From Noviherbaspirillum sp. Root189 (GTDB taxonomy: Bacteria; Pseudomonadota; Gammaproteobacteria; Burkholderiales; Burkholderiaceae_D): 64,000 bases of DNA. The position numbers and the translations under genes are program-made. Positions 9,404 to 18,649 of this stretch are shown here, in pieces; the first letter of the stretch is position 1, and every line of letters starts with the position of its first letter. Under the pieces are notes generated by a model that saw only the letters and a list, made by a program, of their open reading frames with translations, did not search any database and was not told the DNA's origin. The DNA lies in contig NZ_LMHZ01000011.1 of assembly GCF_001428545.1 (NCBI RefSeq), positions 1-64,000 on the forward strand. The letters run 5' to 3'.

Positions 9404-10453
9404 ATGACACTGCCATTATTCCCTGCCGACGACCACGCGCTCCTCGAAGAGCGCCTGCGTGGACTGTTCAGGTCCTGGGTTGACTTTCGTGCTCTCTCTA
9501 ACTCACGTGTCCGGACTGAGCGTCCGTTGAAGGAAGAGTCCGCGACCGTGTATCAAGAGATGTGGCATGCGTTTGCTGCGTTCTGTGCAGCGCGAAATCT
9601 TGATACGTCGACGATCAGCGCTGCGGATATCCAGACCTTCCTCATGCTGCGCGGGAGTGGGAATGACGATGAAAAGCCGCGTGTCAGCATCAAAGGAGAA
9701 GAACTGTCTCCACGTTATGCATGGCGCATGCTGACACTCATTGATCGAATCACTCGCTTCCATGCAGAGCGTGAGGGCGTACCGCCTAATCGCGCGGCGA
9801 CCGAACTGCTGCAAAAAAATGAATACCGTTATGCCAACGCCAGCCATCGCGACCCACTGCCAGAATTCTGTACCGAGGCGCAGGCAAAACGCCTTATCGG
9901 TTATCTGACAGAGATCCGGCACACGGATTCCGCCGAAGGCCCACTACCGTGGAAAGAGGTACGGGATCGAACGGCGGTTGCACTGATGCTTGGCGCGGGA
10001 CTGACTCCGGGCGATGTCCGTGCCATAACGCTCGACGGTATTACCATTGATGGCGGACGCAAAGCCGGGATTCCCTGGAAGCTTGCCCTGCCCGGCAACG
10101 GCAACGCCCCCGCACGTGAGACGCCGGTCGCAGAATGGGCTGGACGACAACTGGCGTTATGGATGTCGATACGGACGAAACAACGGATTCAAGGCGATCT
10201 GGTCTTTCCCTCCACGCTGGCTGGCAAACCTTGGTCGCATACGGGTTGCTACGAATGCTGCAAAGCGGTGTTGGCTGGCGCCGGCATGGAAGGTGACTCC
10301 GGCGGCGTATTCAAATTGCGGCACACGTTTGCCTTGAGGCAGCTTTCCAAAGGGAAGAGCGAGGTGGAAGTTGCGCGCTGGCTTGGACTGCTGGACATGA
10401 ACGGCATGGCACGGTACCGCCGTGTCATGCCGCGTCCGGTAGACATTGTATAA
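9404..10453 (+). CDS. tyrosine recombinase-family protein with degenerate active site
   Basis: The 349-residue protein has a SAM-like N-terminal core-binding domain (about residues 15-140) and a C-terminal phage-integrase fold (about 155-349). By eye, box II is KLRHTFALRQL with R306, and the nucleophile candidate is Y338 (ARYRRV). Other catalytic positions are altered: the box I Arg expected after GAGL is Thr201, the box II His is Phe303 and the H/W position is Leu329. It may be an inactive or strongly divergent recombinase. No att repeats or cargo are visible, so it does not mark an integrated element here. No clear ribosome site precedes the ATG. Confidence 0.75.
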   Translation: MTLPLFPADDHALLEERLRGLFRSWVDFRALSNSRVRTERPLKEESATVYQEMWHAFAAFCAARNLDTSTISAADIQTFLMLRGSGNDDEKPRVSIKGEELSPRYAWRMLTLIDRITRFHAEREGVPPNRAATELLQKNEYRYANASHRDPLPEFCTEAQAKRLIGYLTEIRHTDSAEGPLPWKEVRDRTAVALMLGAGLTPGDVRAITLDGITIDGGRKAGIPWKLALPGNGNAPARETPVAEWAGRQLALWMSIRTKQRIQGDLVFPSTLAGKPWSHTGCYECCKAVLAGAGMEGDSGGVFKLRHTFALRQLSKGKSEVEVARWLGLLDMNGMARYRRVMPRPVDIV

Positions 10454-10557
10454 AGCGCGTTGCCCCGACTGCACCGTCAATGCCTGGCGCCTTTTGTGGC
10501 GCAGCCAAGGGGAAGCGCTCCGGCAAGCGTCAGCTAAGCTCTATACGTCAACACACG

Positions 10558-11664
10558 TCAACACGCTTCGCGGATAGAGAGGGCTGAATTGAAAGCAGTC
10601 CGGTATTGATTTTTGCCTGATCGTTTGGCCTGGTACATCAGGCGATCGGCATTTGCCATCAGTTCTTCGACACTTGTAGCTTCCGGATCGGGATGGATAC
10701 AGATGCCAATGCTGCTGCTGATGCGTAATTCAGCATGACCGGCAATACGCAGTGCCCCGATGGCTTGCAGGATTTTGTTGGCCAGCCATTCCGCATCTTC
10801 CGGGGCGACGAGATTATGTGCCAGGACAGCAAACTCATCGCCTCCTATGCGTCCGATATCGTCGGATGTGCGCAGCGACTGCCTCAAGCTGTGCGCGACC
10901 TGCTTCAGCACTTCATCGCCAGCATTATGTCCGGCGATATCATTGACCGCCTTGAAACCATCCAGGTCCAGCAACATGACTGCGCTGATCCTGCCGTCCG
11001 CATCGGTATTTTCCAGCATCTGGGCTAGCGATGCGTCGAAGCCGGCACGGTTTAGCACACCAGTGAGCGGGTCTGTCCTTGTTGCCGCTTCAAGTGCAAT
11101 CGCACGCTGGTGCAACTCCTTCCGGCCCCGGGTGATTTGTTCGGATACCAGGGCCACTTGCCATGGAATGATCAGCGTTGCCAGCACGACTCCGAGGGAA
11201 ACCAGGGGCACGCTGCTCCAGAATGGCGACAGCATGAAAGCCAGCGCCATCAATAGGCTGCCGAGCAACGATGCCACCTTCGCATAGTAAGTGCCGCCTA
11301 TCAAACCACACCCCACAGATACACTGATCGGTCCCCACAGCACCGGCGCGATCATATCGCCTCCCATCAGGGTGGCAGCGGCAAGCACACTCTGGTCAAC
11401 CAGGATAGAGATCGCCAGCCTGTGCTCGAGGCGCAACAGTGAGCGCTTTACCAGCCACACCCATACCAGCGAAAAGCACAGAAAGCCGAAGAACAGAATA
11501 AACAGTGCCGGCCTGACGTAGACATGCAAGGCGAAGTGCATGACTCCCAGGTAGAGCCCGAAGCCGGAAGCAATCGTCAGGCGAAAAAGTACCTGGCCGA
11601 CTTCGATATCGAGAGAAGGCCTGGTCATACGTAACTGATTCGTACGGAACAGGGCGTTTATCAC
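10558..11664 (-). CDS. membrane-bound diguanylate cyclase (GGDEF)
   Basis: The protein makes c-di-GMP from two GTP. About six membrane helices (residues 24-175) precede a short linker and a complete GGDEF domain. The signature GGDEF is at 274-278 and the product-inhibition I-site RTSD is at 265-268, exactly five residues upstream, so feedback inhibition is expected. The first codon at 11664 is GTG. An ATG at residue 13 (11628) could equally be the start, because neither has a clear ribosome site. A c-di-GMP riboswitch occurs about 9 kb away in this window. Confidence 0.92.
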   Translation of the reverse strand: MINALFRTNQLRMTRPSLDIEVGQVLFRLTIASGFGLYLGVMHFALHVYVRPALFILFFGFLCFSLVWVWLVKRSLLRLEHRLAISILVDQSVLAAATLMGGDMIAPVLWGPISVSVGCGLIGGTYYAKVASLLGSLLMALAFMLSPFWSSVPLVSLGVVLATLIIPWQVALVSEQITRGRKELHQRAIALEAATRTDPLTGVLNRAGFDASLAQMLENTDADGRISAVMLLDLDGFKAVNDIAGHNAGDEVLKQVAHSLRQSLRTSDDIGRIGGDEFAVLAHNLVAPEDAEWLANKILQAIGALRIAGHAELRISSSIGICIHPDPEATSVEELMANADRLMYQAKRSGKNQYRTAFNSALSIREAC

Positions 11665-12226
11665 AATAGATTAGAGCGAGTGCTTTCTGTAGGTCGACTT
11701 ACGGCTACCTCATGATAGACGCACTATGCAATTACTATATGGAAACAATTGTACGGATCTGTGTACGCTCCCGCTTCCCATAAACTAGGGGTGTTTGCGG
11801 TTTCTTTGAACATAGTTACATTCGCCAATGTGGTTATGTAAGGCAACATCGGACTTACCCGATATGCCTACCGCCCGTTGGGTTGCTTGAAGTTTGAATT
11901 TTGATGCTTCTTCCGCAGACGAGCCATGCGCCAGGAAAAAGGAGCCGCTTTCGCCTTGCATGGAGGTAAATACGCATTACCTTTAACAGCAGAGCACGAT
12001 GTTACCGCGCGGAAAATTAACGGATAGATTACCGTTTTGATAGGTTGATCTAGATCAATTATTCGAGAGTTGAATCGAAAACATAGGCTAAATAACTATT
12101 TTATGGGAGAAACAAGTTTGCCGTAAAAGCTATACTCCGTCTAAGCGGAGAGACGGCATAAGCCTGTAGCGTCTTAAAAACAGACAATTTAAAAAATAAG
12201 ATAGTCCGCTGCCCAGGGAGCTGCAA
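11665..12226. other. 562-base intergenic region
   Basis: No gene is recognised here. It contains the divergent promoters of the diguanylate cyclase and the NTF2-like gene, and an FNR-type box at 12045-12058. A ribosome site (AGGGAG, about 12214) precedes the next gene. Confidence 0.5.
12045..12058. promoter_or_regulatory. FNR/ANR-type box
   Basis: TTGATCTAGATCAA matches the FNR consensus TTGAT-N4-ATCAA at all ten specified positions. It sits about 170 bases before the NTF2-like gene at 12227. Oxygen-responsive control of that gene is inferred. Confidence 0.6.
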
Positions 12227-12676
12227 ATGGAATATCTGACGTTGTGCAAGCAATATCTCAAAGCGATTAACGCTGGAAGCCTCCCCTTGGTATTATCGCT
12301 TTTCGAGTCGCCGGAAGCCATTGTGCGCTCACCCATCTATGGCCAGATGACGGCGGGGACCTATTACCGCATTTTGTTCTCCGATACGCGCGATGCCATT
12401 ATCCGTATCAGGCATGTCTACGAAGCGCTTTCCGATACGCCTTCCATTGCTCTGCATTTCAGTTACACATGTATCACCGGCAATGGGCACACTGTTGAGT
12501 TTGACGGCGTTGATGTCTTTGAACTTACTGCGGATGAGACGCACTTTACAAAGTTGACCATCATCTACGATCCGACCCACATCGGGCTTACCCCGAGGCT
12601 GCCTCAACACCCTGGACGCATTGGTGCGGCGAATTTAGATTTGCCTGCCTACAATCTTGAACTGAAGTTCATTTAG
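12227..12676 (+). CDS. NTF2-like (SnoaL-type) protein
   Basis: This 149-residue protein begins with a helix (YLTLCKQYLKAINAGSLPLVLSLFE), followed by alternating strands with the SPIYGQMTAGTYYRILFSDT loop, as in the cone-shaped NTF2/SnoaL fold. The pattern (helix with N-A-G, then strand, then VEFDGVDVFELT) is typical. Members bind small hydrophobic ligands or act as isomerases or hydrolases; the substrate here is unknown. A perfect FNR-type box lies upstream, which suggests induction at low oxygen. Confidence 0.75.
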   Translation: MEYLTLCKQYLKAINAGSLPLVLSLFESPEAIVRSPIYGQMTAGTYYRILFSDTRDAIIRIRHVYEALSDTPSIALHFSYTCITGNGHTVEFDGVDVFELTADETHFTKLTIIYDPTHIGLTPRLPQHPGRIGAANLDLPAYNLELKFI

Positions 12677-13000
12677 TTGATGTAATGATCTCATCGGCGG
12701 GTCGGATCTCCGCCTGAACAGCCTTGCCCCTGAGTGCAATGAATATTGCATAGCGGCAGCGCCTTTGGACGAACCGCAAATGTGTCATCTTCCAGCAATG
12801 ACATACCTCGGTGGTTAAGAGGCTGACCACCTATTTTCCTTGCGGCCCAGCCCTGTATCAGGTACTGTCCCCCTCACCTGTATTAACGTTGTTTGCACCG
12901 ATGGAACCCCGGCGTAATATACAGGTCGACATCATTGCGCAATCCCAAGCCACACTGCTGGCCAATCAGGTAAAAAAGACAAAATCCACTTATTCGCGCC
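12677..13000. other. intergenic region, nothing recognised
   Basis: These 324 bases contain only one short unsupported frame (12811-13014) without a ribosome site. I see no RNA motif or repeat. Confidence 0.4.
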
Positions 13001-13510
13001 ATGCTCAAAGGTAAATTCAGCTCATTTATCCTGGCACTTCCCGCCTCGGACCATGACAAATCGGGTGGCTCGCCTTCCAAAGCGAGCCCATCTCCGGTAG
13101 ATCTGCCTGGTGCTGTCGGCGACCGCCTTGCGCAGGCCACAACACGTCGTGTGCTCGTTGTGGACGACAATGAAGATGCAGCGCAATCCACCGCAGAGTT
13201 GCTTCGACTGTTCGGGCATGAAGTTTTTATCGCCCACGAAGGCACCTCTGCGTTGGCCGAACGCGCGCGCCTGAAGCCGGACGTCGTACTGCTTGACATC
13301 AGTCTTCCTGACATCGATGGTTATGAAGTCGCACGGAGAATGCGCGGCGAAGCTGAACAGAACTCGATGGTACTGGTCGCTATGACTGGCTGGGGCAATG
13401 AAGAAGACAAGCAGCGGGCAAACGATGCGGGCTTTGACCAGCACTGGGTCAAACCGGTCAGCATCGACAAACTGAAAGATATTGCCGCACTCACGCACCA
13501 GCGTCCCTGA
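13001..13510 (+). CDS. stand-alone response-regulator receiver protein
   Basis: This 169-residue protein has a CheY-like receiver domain (about residues 49-165). The acidic pair is D55-D56, the phosphorylation site is D99 (VVLLDISLPDIDG), a switch Thr sits in AMTGWG and the conserved Lys in VKPV. No output domain follows. The first 48 residues are low-complexity Ser/Pro/Ala. The receiver sequence resembles those at the end of hybrid histidine kinases, so it could be a single-domain relay or a fragment of one. No kinase is adjacent. Confidence 0.85.
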   Translation: MLKGKFSSFILALPASDHDKSGGSPSKASPSPVDLPGAVGDRLAQATTRRVLVVDDNEDAAQSTAELLRLFGHEVFIAHEGTSALAERARLKPDVVLLDISLPDIDGYEVARRMRGEAEQNSMVLVAMTGWGNEEDKQRANDAGFDQHWVKPVSIDKLKDIAALTHQRP

Positions 13511-13649
13511 ATTCCAGAACATCGGTCAACACGACAGTCGCAAGGCGCAGTGGGGGAGAAAAGTACAGGCTGCGCCATGCCATGTACCGCTGCGAGTGGA
13601 TTAAAAAAGATTTCCAATTGATGCACTGGTAAAATCAGGCCACTTCTTC

Positions 13650-16600
13650 GTGTGCATCATGATCAAAATTTTTACTATCCGGCCACCATCATTTTCCCGA
13701 CTGATCGCATCGCGCCGTGTCCGTATCGGCGTTGGATCTGTTGTCGCGCTTGTGCTGCTCTATACAGCAATCGGTTTTCTTGCGCTCCCTGTGATTATTC
13801 AGTCCCAACTCACGAAGGCCATCCAGGAAAAGCTTGGTCGATCAGCGGTGGTGGAGACAGTCAAGGTCAATCCCTTTGCGCTGACCGTCGCCCTGTCGGG
13901 GCTCAGGGTGATGGAGGCAAATGGCAAAGATGTTTTTGCCAGCATCGATTCCATCAACCTCGATCTTTCGGCGGAATCCTTGATTCGTCTGGCGCCGGTC
14001 ATCGAATACCTGCAAGTTTCGACACCTTTGGTTCATGTAATACGTACCGAGGCAAATCACTATAATTTTGATGATATTGTCAGCGCGCTGGCACAGCAGC
14101 CCGCATCTGAAGAGCCCGCTCGCTTTTCCGTGAACAATATCCGTGTTGAACGAGGAGGGATTGTATTTATCGACCGCCCCGCCAAGGCAAAGCATGTCGT
14201 TGCAGACCTGGAATTGGGCGTACCGTTCATTTCATCGCTTCCGTCACAGGTCCAGATCTTTGTCGAACCGCTATTAAGCGCAAAAGTCAACGACACTCCT
14301 ATTCTTATCCAGGGAAAGGCGCGACCTTTCGCCAAACCACGCGACGCGATCGTCGAACTTACGCTCAATGACCTGGACTTGACGCGCTTTATCGATTACC
14401 TGCCGGCGAAGCTCCGGATCAAGGTACCGAGTGCCAGACTCGCCCTGAACATGAGCGCGAGCTTCGTGCAGCCGGAAGACAAACCGGCAGCGCTGGTACT
14501 GAATGGCAGCACCACGCTCAAATCCTTACAGCTCAACGAACTAAGCGGAAAACCCGTGCTGAAGCTGGCGGAAATGAAAGTGGATTTACGAGATGCGAGC
14601 GTACTGGGCAATCGGTTCGACATCGCTCGAATCGCTGTCCATGGCCTGCAGGCAGCAGCGGAACGCAGCGCAAACGGTCAGGCTAGCTGGGAGCGCTGGC
14701 TTCCCTCCGTTGCGCCCGTTGCCACCACGAGACCGTCCGGCGCCACCACATCGAACGCAAGCCCTTACATCGTTGTCGGAGAAGTCGACGTGCAGAATGC
14801 CTCGCTGCACTATGCAGATGCACTGCCGTCGCGACCCGTGCAGGCAGAGGTAGAAGAGTTTGGCCTGTCATTGCGCAAGGTGGCCGTCGATACCGGCAAA
14901 AAAACTGTTTCCATCGCGGAGGTTCGTTCGGACAGCGGTAACTTCCTTCTGCGACAAGACAAGCGAAGTGACAAGTCGGTAACCGCGACGGCACCGGCCG
15001 CGCAAGAAATGACTGCCTCGGCAAAGCCGCCTGTACCACCAGCAAAACAAACTGACAATGCAAACGATCAGTACGTCGTGACCGTTGGTCGCGTCGGCAT
15101 CGACAACTGGTCGGCTCGCCTGGAAGATCGGGACCATGCGGAGCCGGCGGTCACGACCATCGCGCCGCTCAGTGTCGCGATGCAGGACATATCGACTGCA
15201 GCGAACGCCGCACCGACGCAAATCAACGTCAAGGCGGGCGTCAACAAGAGCGGGCAATTGGCAGTGAACGGCAAGCTTGCACTGGCACCATTCAGCAGCG
15301 AGTTGTCCATCAATATGAAAGGTGTTGACATTCTGCCTGTGCAGCCTTACGTCACGGATAGCATTAACCTTCGCCTGACACGTGCGAGCCTGACAACGAC
15401 AGGGCAATTGCGCCTCGCCACAGGCAAGGACGGTGCGGTCGAAGGTGGTTATCAGGGAGATGTCACGATAGGTAACCTGGCAACCGTCGACAAACTTAGC
15501 GGAAACGATTTCCTGCGCTGGAAATCGCTTTTCGTCGGCGGCATGAATGTGCGGTTCGCACCGTTTGCATTGAAGGCAGACCAGGTTGCACTCAGTGACT
15601 TTTTTGCCCGCGTGATCATCGATCCGAGCGGCCGCATCAATTTACAGGACATTGCACGCGGCCCTGCCGATGCGCAGCGCAGTCTTACGGAATCTGGAAA
15701 GGAAACCACGTCCGTCGCCAAAAAATCGACACCTGTCCCGGACCAGAAGACGTCGCCTGCCGCCCCACTGCCCATAGAGGTTCGCAAGCTCACCCTGCAG
15801 GGTGGCCGCGTACGCTTTACGGACAACTTCATCAAGCCCAACTACACCGCCACGCTTGCCAGTCTTGGCGGCACCGTAACGGATCTGTCGGCTGCCAACG
15901 CTGCAGGCGCAAACATCGATTTGCATGGTGAAGTCAACAATGCACCTCTCGCAATCACTGGCCGCGTGAATCCCTTGCGCGGCGACTTGTTCCTGGATCT
16001 TCAAGCCAATGTGCGCGGCATGGAACTGGCTCCCTTATCCGCCTATGCGGGACGCTATGTCGGCTATGGCATAGAGAAGGGCAAACTGTCGTTTGATGTA
16101 GCGTATCGGGTGGAGGCACGCAAGCTCACGGCCCGGAATCGACTGGTCCTTGATCAGCTTACATTCGGTGACAAGGTGGATAGCCCTTCCGCAACCAAGC
16201 TGCCCGTGCAGTTTGCCGTTGCCTTGCTGCGTGACCGCAACGGTGTTATTGATGTCAATCTTCCGGTGGGAGGTTCGCTCGATGATCCACAGTTTTCCAT
16301 CGGCGCGCTGCTCGCCAGGGTGATCGGCAACGTGATTCTCAAGGCAGTGAGTCAGCCGTTTGCGCTACTCGGTGCAGCGTTTGGCGGCGGCGAGCAACTG
16401 TCTTCGATGGAATTTGAACCGGGACGGGCAAGCATCTCCGCGACCGCCGAAGAAAAACTCAAAGCCCTTGCCAAAGCGCTCACCGAACGCCCTGGCCTGA
16501 AGCTGGACATTGCGGGACGAGTCGATCCGGAATCCGACAAGGATGGTCTCAAGCGCGCCTACGTCGAGCGCAAGGTGCGTAGCGTGAAGACGCGCGACCT

Positions 16601-16943
16601 TGCTGCCCGTGGCGTAACGCCAGAACCTGGCAGGGCGACAGTCCAGCCAGACGAATACCGCGACTTGCTGACAAGGGCATATCGCGACGAAAAATTCCCC
16701 AAGCCGCGCAATGTCATCGGCTTACCCAAGTCACTTTCTGTTGAAGAAATGGAACAATTGATGATGGCGAATGCCGAAATCAATGAAGACGACTTCCTCG
16801 CATTGGGTAACCAGCGCGCGCAGGCTGCCAAGGCTTGGCTACAGCGCAATGGCAACATACCAGAAGAACGGCTGTTTATTCTTGCTTCCAGGATAGGGAA
16901 CAGCGACGGTAAGGGCGGGCGTGTTAGCTTTTCATTAAGATAA
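13650..16943 (+). CDS. large DUF748 (AsmA-like) inner-membrane-anchored protein
   Basis: This 1097-residue protein has one N-terminal membrane anchor (about residues 26-48) and a very long periplasmic part of repeated beta-rich AsmA/DUF748 segments. Examples are the start (LTKAIQEKLGRSAVVETVKV) and the region near 730-860 (GRVRFTDNFIKPNYTATLA onward). AsmA-like proteins span the periplasm and are implicated in lipid transport to the outer membrane. The C-terminal section (about 920-1097; EFEPGRASISATAEEKLKAL, LDIAGRVDPESD) resembles an OmpA-like peptidoglycan-binding fold, as often in this family. The linkers around 350-470 and 680-710 are Ala/Thr/Pro-rich. The start may be the ATG at 13659. 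Confidence 0.85.
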   Translation: MCIMIKIFTIRPPSFSRLIASRRVRIGVGSVVALVLLYTAIGFLALPVIIQSQLTKAIQEKLGRSAVVETVKVNPFALTVALSGLRVMEANGKDVFASIDSINLDLSAESLIRLAPVIEYLQVSTPLVHVIRTEANHYNFDDIVSALAQQPASEEPARFSVNNIRVERGGIVFIDRPAKAKHVVADLELGVPFISSLPSQVQIFVEPLLSAKVNDTPILIQGKARPFAKPRDAIVELTLNDLDLTRFIDYLPAKLRIKVPSARLALNMSASFVQPEDKPAALVLNGSTTLKSLQLNELSGKPVLKLAEMKVDLRDASVLGNRFDIARIAVHGLQAAAERSANGQASWERWLPSVAPVATTRPSGATTSNASPYIVVGEVDVQNASLHYADALPSRPVQAEVEEFGLSLRKVAVDTGKKTVSIAEVRSDSGNFLLRQDKRSDKSVTATAPAAQEMTASAKPPVPPAKQTDNANDQYVVTVGRVGIDNWSARLEDRDHAEPAVTTIAPLSVAMQDISTAANAAPTQINVKAGVNKSGQLAVNGKLALAPFSSELSINMKGVDILPVQPYVTDSINLRLTRASLTTTGQLRLATGKDGAVEGGYQGDVTIGNLATVDKLSGNDFLRWKSLFVGGMNVRFAPFALKADQVALSDFFARVIIDPSGRINLQDIARGPADAQRSLTESGKETTSVAKKSTPVPDQKTSPAAPLPIEVRKLTLQGGRVRFTDNFIKPNYTATLASLGGTVTDLSAANAAGANIDLHGEVNNAPLAITGRVNPLRGDLFLDLQANVRGMELAPLSAYAGRYVGYGIEKGKLSFDVAYRVEARKLTARNRLVLDQLTFGDKVDSPSATKLPVQFAVALLRDRNGVIDVNLPVGGSLDDPQFSIGALLARVIGNVILKAVSQPFALLGAAFGGGEQLSSMEFEPGRASISATAEEKLKALAKALTERPGLKLDIAGRVDPESDKDGLKRAYVERKVRSVKTRDLAARGVTPEPGRATVQPDEYRDLLTRAYRDEKFPKPRNVIGLPKSLSVEEMEQLMMANAEINEDDFLALGNQRAQAAKAWLQRNGNIPEERLFILASRIGNSDGKGGRVSFSLR

Positions 16944-17052
16944 AAAGTCACAGGGTGTTGCAAGAAACATTTTGTAACTATCTTTACCCGTTAACTATGG
17001 TTATGTACATGCCAATGCGATGTAATGAAGCCATCAACCAAGGAGATGGACC

Positions 17053-17418
17053 ATGAATAAAGCATTTGGCGTTACGGGATTGATCGCAGGCGTGGCCCTG
17101 TTGCTGTCTTCTGGCGCTGCGCTGGCGCGCGTCGATGTAGGCATCAATATCGACGTACCCGGTCCGTACGTGCGGCCGGCGCCGATCTATGTTGAACCCC
17201 AACCAGTCTACGTACAGCCGCGCCCGGTGTACGTACAACCGCGCCCGGTCTATGTACAGCCGCAGCCCGTGTACGTACAGCCGCGCCCGATCGTCATCGA
17301 GCAGCGCGGTTACCATCACGGCTGGCAACATCGGCACGGTCATGGGGGACATGACCGGGATCACGATGGCGTACCGAATCGCTACGATCGCCGCCCCAAT
17401 AACCCTTACCGTTACTGA
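17053..17418 (+). CDS. exported PVYVQPR-repeat protein
   Basis: This 121-residue protein has a clear signal peptide (MNKAFGVTGLIAGVALLLSS, cleavage near ALA-RV, residues 24-25). Four consecutive seven-residue PVYVQPR-type repeats follow (about residues 51-78), and then a His/Gly/Asp/Arg-rich tail whose DRDHDGVPNRYD looks like a possible calcium-binding type loop. A strong AAGGAGATGG ribosome site precedes the ATG. Similar YVQPxPVYV proteins are common in Betaproteobacteria and are annotated as hypothetical exported or PXPV-repeat proteins. The function is unknown; a cell-envelope location is inferred. Confidence 0.8.
   Translation: MNKAFGVTGLIAGVALLLSSGAALARVDVGINIDVPGPYVRPAPIYVEPQPVYVQPRPVYVQPRPVYVQPQPVYVQPRPIVIEQRGYHHGWQHRHGHGGHDRDHDGVPNRYDRRPNNPYRY
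17204..17290 (+). repeat. 21-bp tandem repeat encoding PVYVQPR
   Basis: Four near-identical 21-base units, each containing TACGTACA or TATGTACA, lie head to tail inside the exported-protein gene. The unit length is a multiple of three, so copy-number change would keep the reading frame. Confidence 0.75.
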
Positions 17419-17596
17419 AATTGCTGAAATCCGACGGCATGATGTAGAGGTCGATCGCATCGATCTCTGATATGGGTCACCATCTTCTGCAGTCGGCCGG
17501 CGCATCCTACTCCCTCGCTACTTAAAGCGGGGGTCGGGCTGTCACGCATCCAAGGTTTGCATTGGCAGGCATTCCCCTGCGCAAATGGAGGGAAGT

Positions 17597-18460
17597 GTGC
17601 CCGATTTGAAGCGCCGCATTTCGGTTGTTGTCCTCACGTACAACCGTAAAGTCGAAGTGTGCCATACCCTGCGCCGCATGCTTGCCTTGCCGCAAGCCAT
17701 CGACATCATCGTCGTCGACAACGCCTCCACCGACGGCACACGGGATCTGATCCATTCTGAATTTCCGCAGGTTCGCTTCGTTTGCTTGCCGCGTAATGTC
17801 GGTGCTGCCGCACGGAACGTCGGGGTCGAGATGGCAAACACGCCTTACATTGCCTTCTGCGATGACGATTCGTGGTGGGCTGCCGGGTCGCTTGAGCGCG
17901 CAGTCCATATCCTTGATGCCCATCCACGTGTTGCAGCCTTGTGCGCGCGTATCCTGCTCGGGCCGCAAGAAGCCGAGGACCCTGTTTGCCAAGTGCTGGC
18001 AAACAGCCCGTTACCTTCCGCCGGTTTGCCGGGACGCGCCCTGCTTGGCTTCATTGCCTGCGCGACGGTGGTGCGCCGTGCGGCGTATCTCCAGGCGGGT
18101 GGTTATGAGCAGCGCTTCTTTGTCGGTGGCGAAGAAGAACTGCTGAGCATCGATCTTGTGAGCAACGGCTGGAGCGTCGTGTATGCGCCAGAGCTGACCA
18201 TTCATCACTATCCCTCCCCACAACGCGACAACCCCGGCCGGCAGAAAATCGTCTTGCGCAATACGCTTTGGGTCAGTTGGTTGCGGCTGCCCTTCGCGAG
18301 CGCACTGAGGCAGACTTGGGCAACGTGCCGCTCGGCGCGCGACATTCGCACCCTGGCAGCCGCTCTTCTGGAAGCCTTGCGTGAGTTACCCTGGGTATGG
18401 CGGGAACGCCGGGTTATTTCTCCCCAGGTGCATCAGATGTACCGTGTCCTGCGGGATTGA
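17597..18460 (+). CDS. family 2 glycosyltransferase
   Basis: This protein of about 287 residues has a GT-A fold. The N-terminal strand is ISVVVLTYNRK, the nucleotide-binding segment is VVDNASTDGT, and the metal-binding DxD-type motif lies in AFCDDDSWW. A conserved acidic region, GGEEELLSIDLVSNGW, matches GT2 rhamnosyl/glucosyltransferase-like proteins. The start is set at GTG 17597 because GGAGGGA lies just before it; the in-frame ATG at 17585 overlaps that site and has none of its own. The acceptor is unknown and no polysaccharide cluster surrounds it. Confidence 0.85.
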   Translation: MPDLKRRISVVVLTYNRKVEVCHTLRRMLALPQAIDIIVVDNASTDGTRDLIHSEFPQVRFVCLPRNVGAAARNVGVEMANTPYIAFCDDDSWWAAGSLERAVHILDAHPRVAALCARILLGPQEAEDPVCQVLANSPLPSAGLPGRALLGFIACATVVRRAAYLQAGGYEQRFFVGGEEELLSIDLVSNGWSVVYAPELTIHHYPSPQRDNPGRQKIVLRNTLWVSWLRLPFASALRQTWATCRSARDIRTLAAALLEALRELPWVWRERRVISPQVHQMYRVLRD

Positions 18461-18649
18461 AGGAAGATACAAGGACCGACGCTTCTGCTCTGTATAAACG
18501 CACCTTTGAAACGCACCTTTGCCAAGTCCTGCGTCGGCTCAATGCGCGACGGCACGCTGCCGGAACAAAGTTACGCGGCGTCTACTCATAACGGGATCAA
18601 GGCATGTGAAATCGTCAACATGCGGCAAGCGTTAGCAGAGGAATCCTTC

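Noticed and set aside
9404-10453. Genomic island marked by the recombinase
   Set aside because: No tRNA, att-like direct repeats, or phage or plasmid genes flank it, and the active site looks degenerate.
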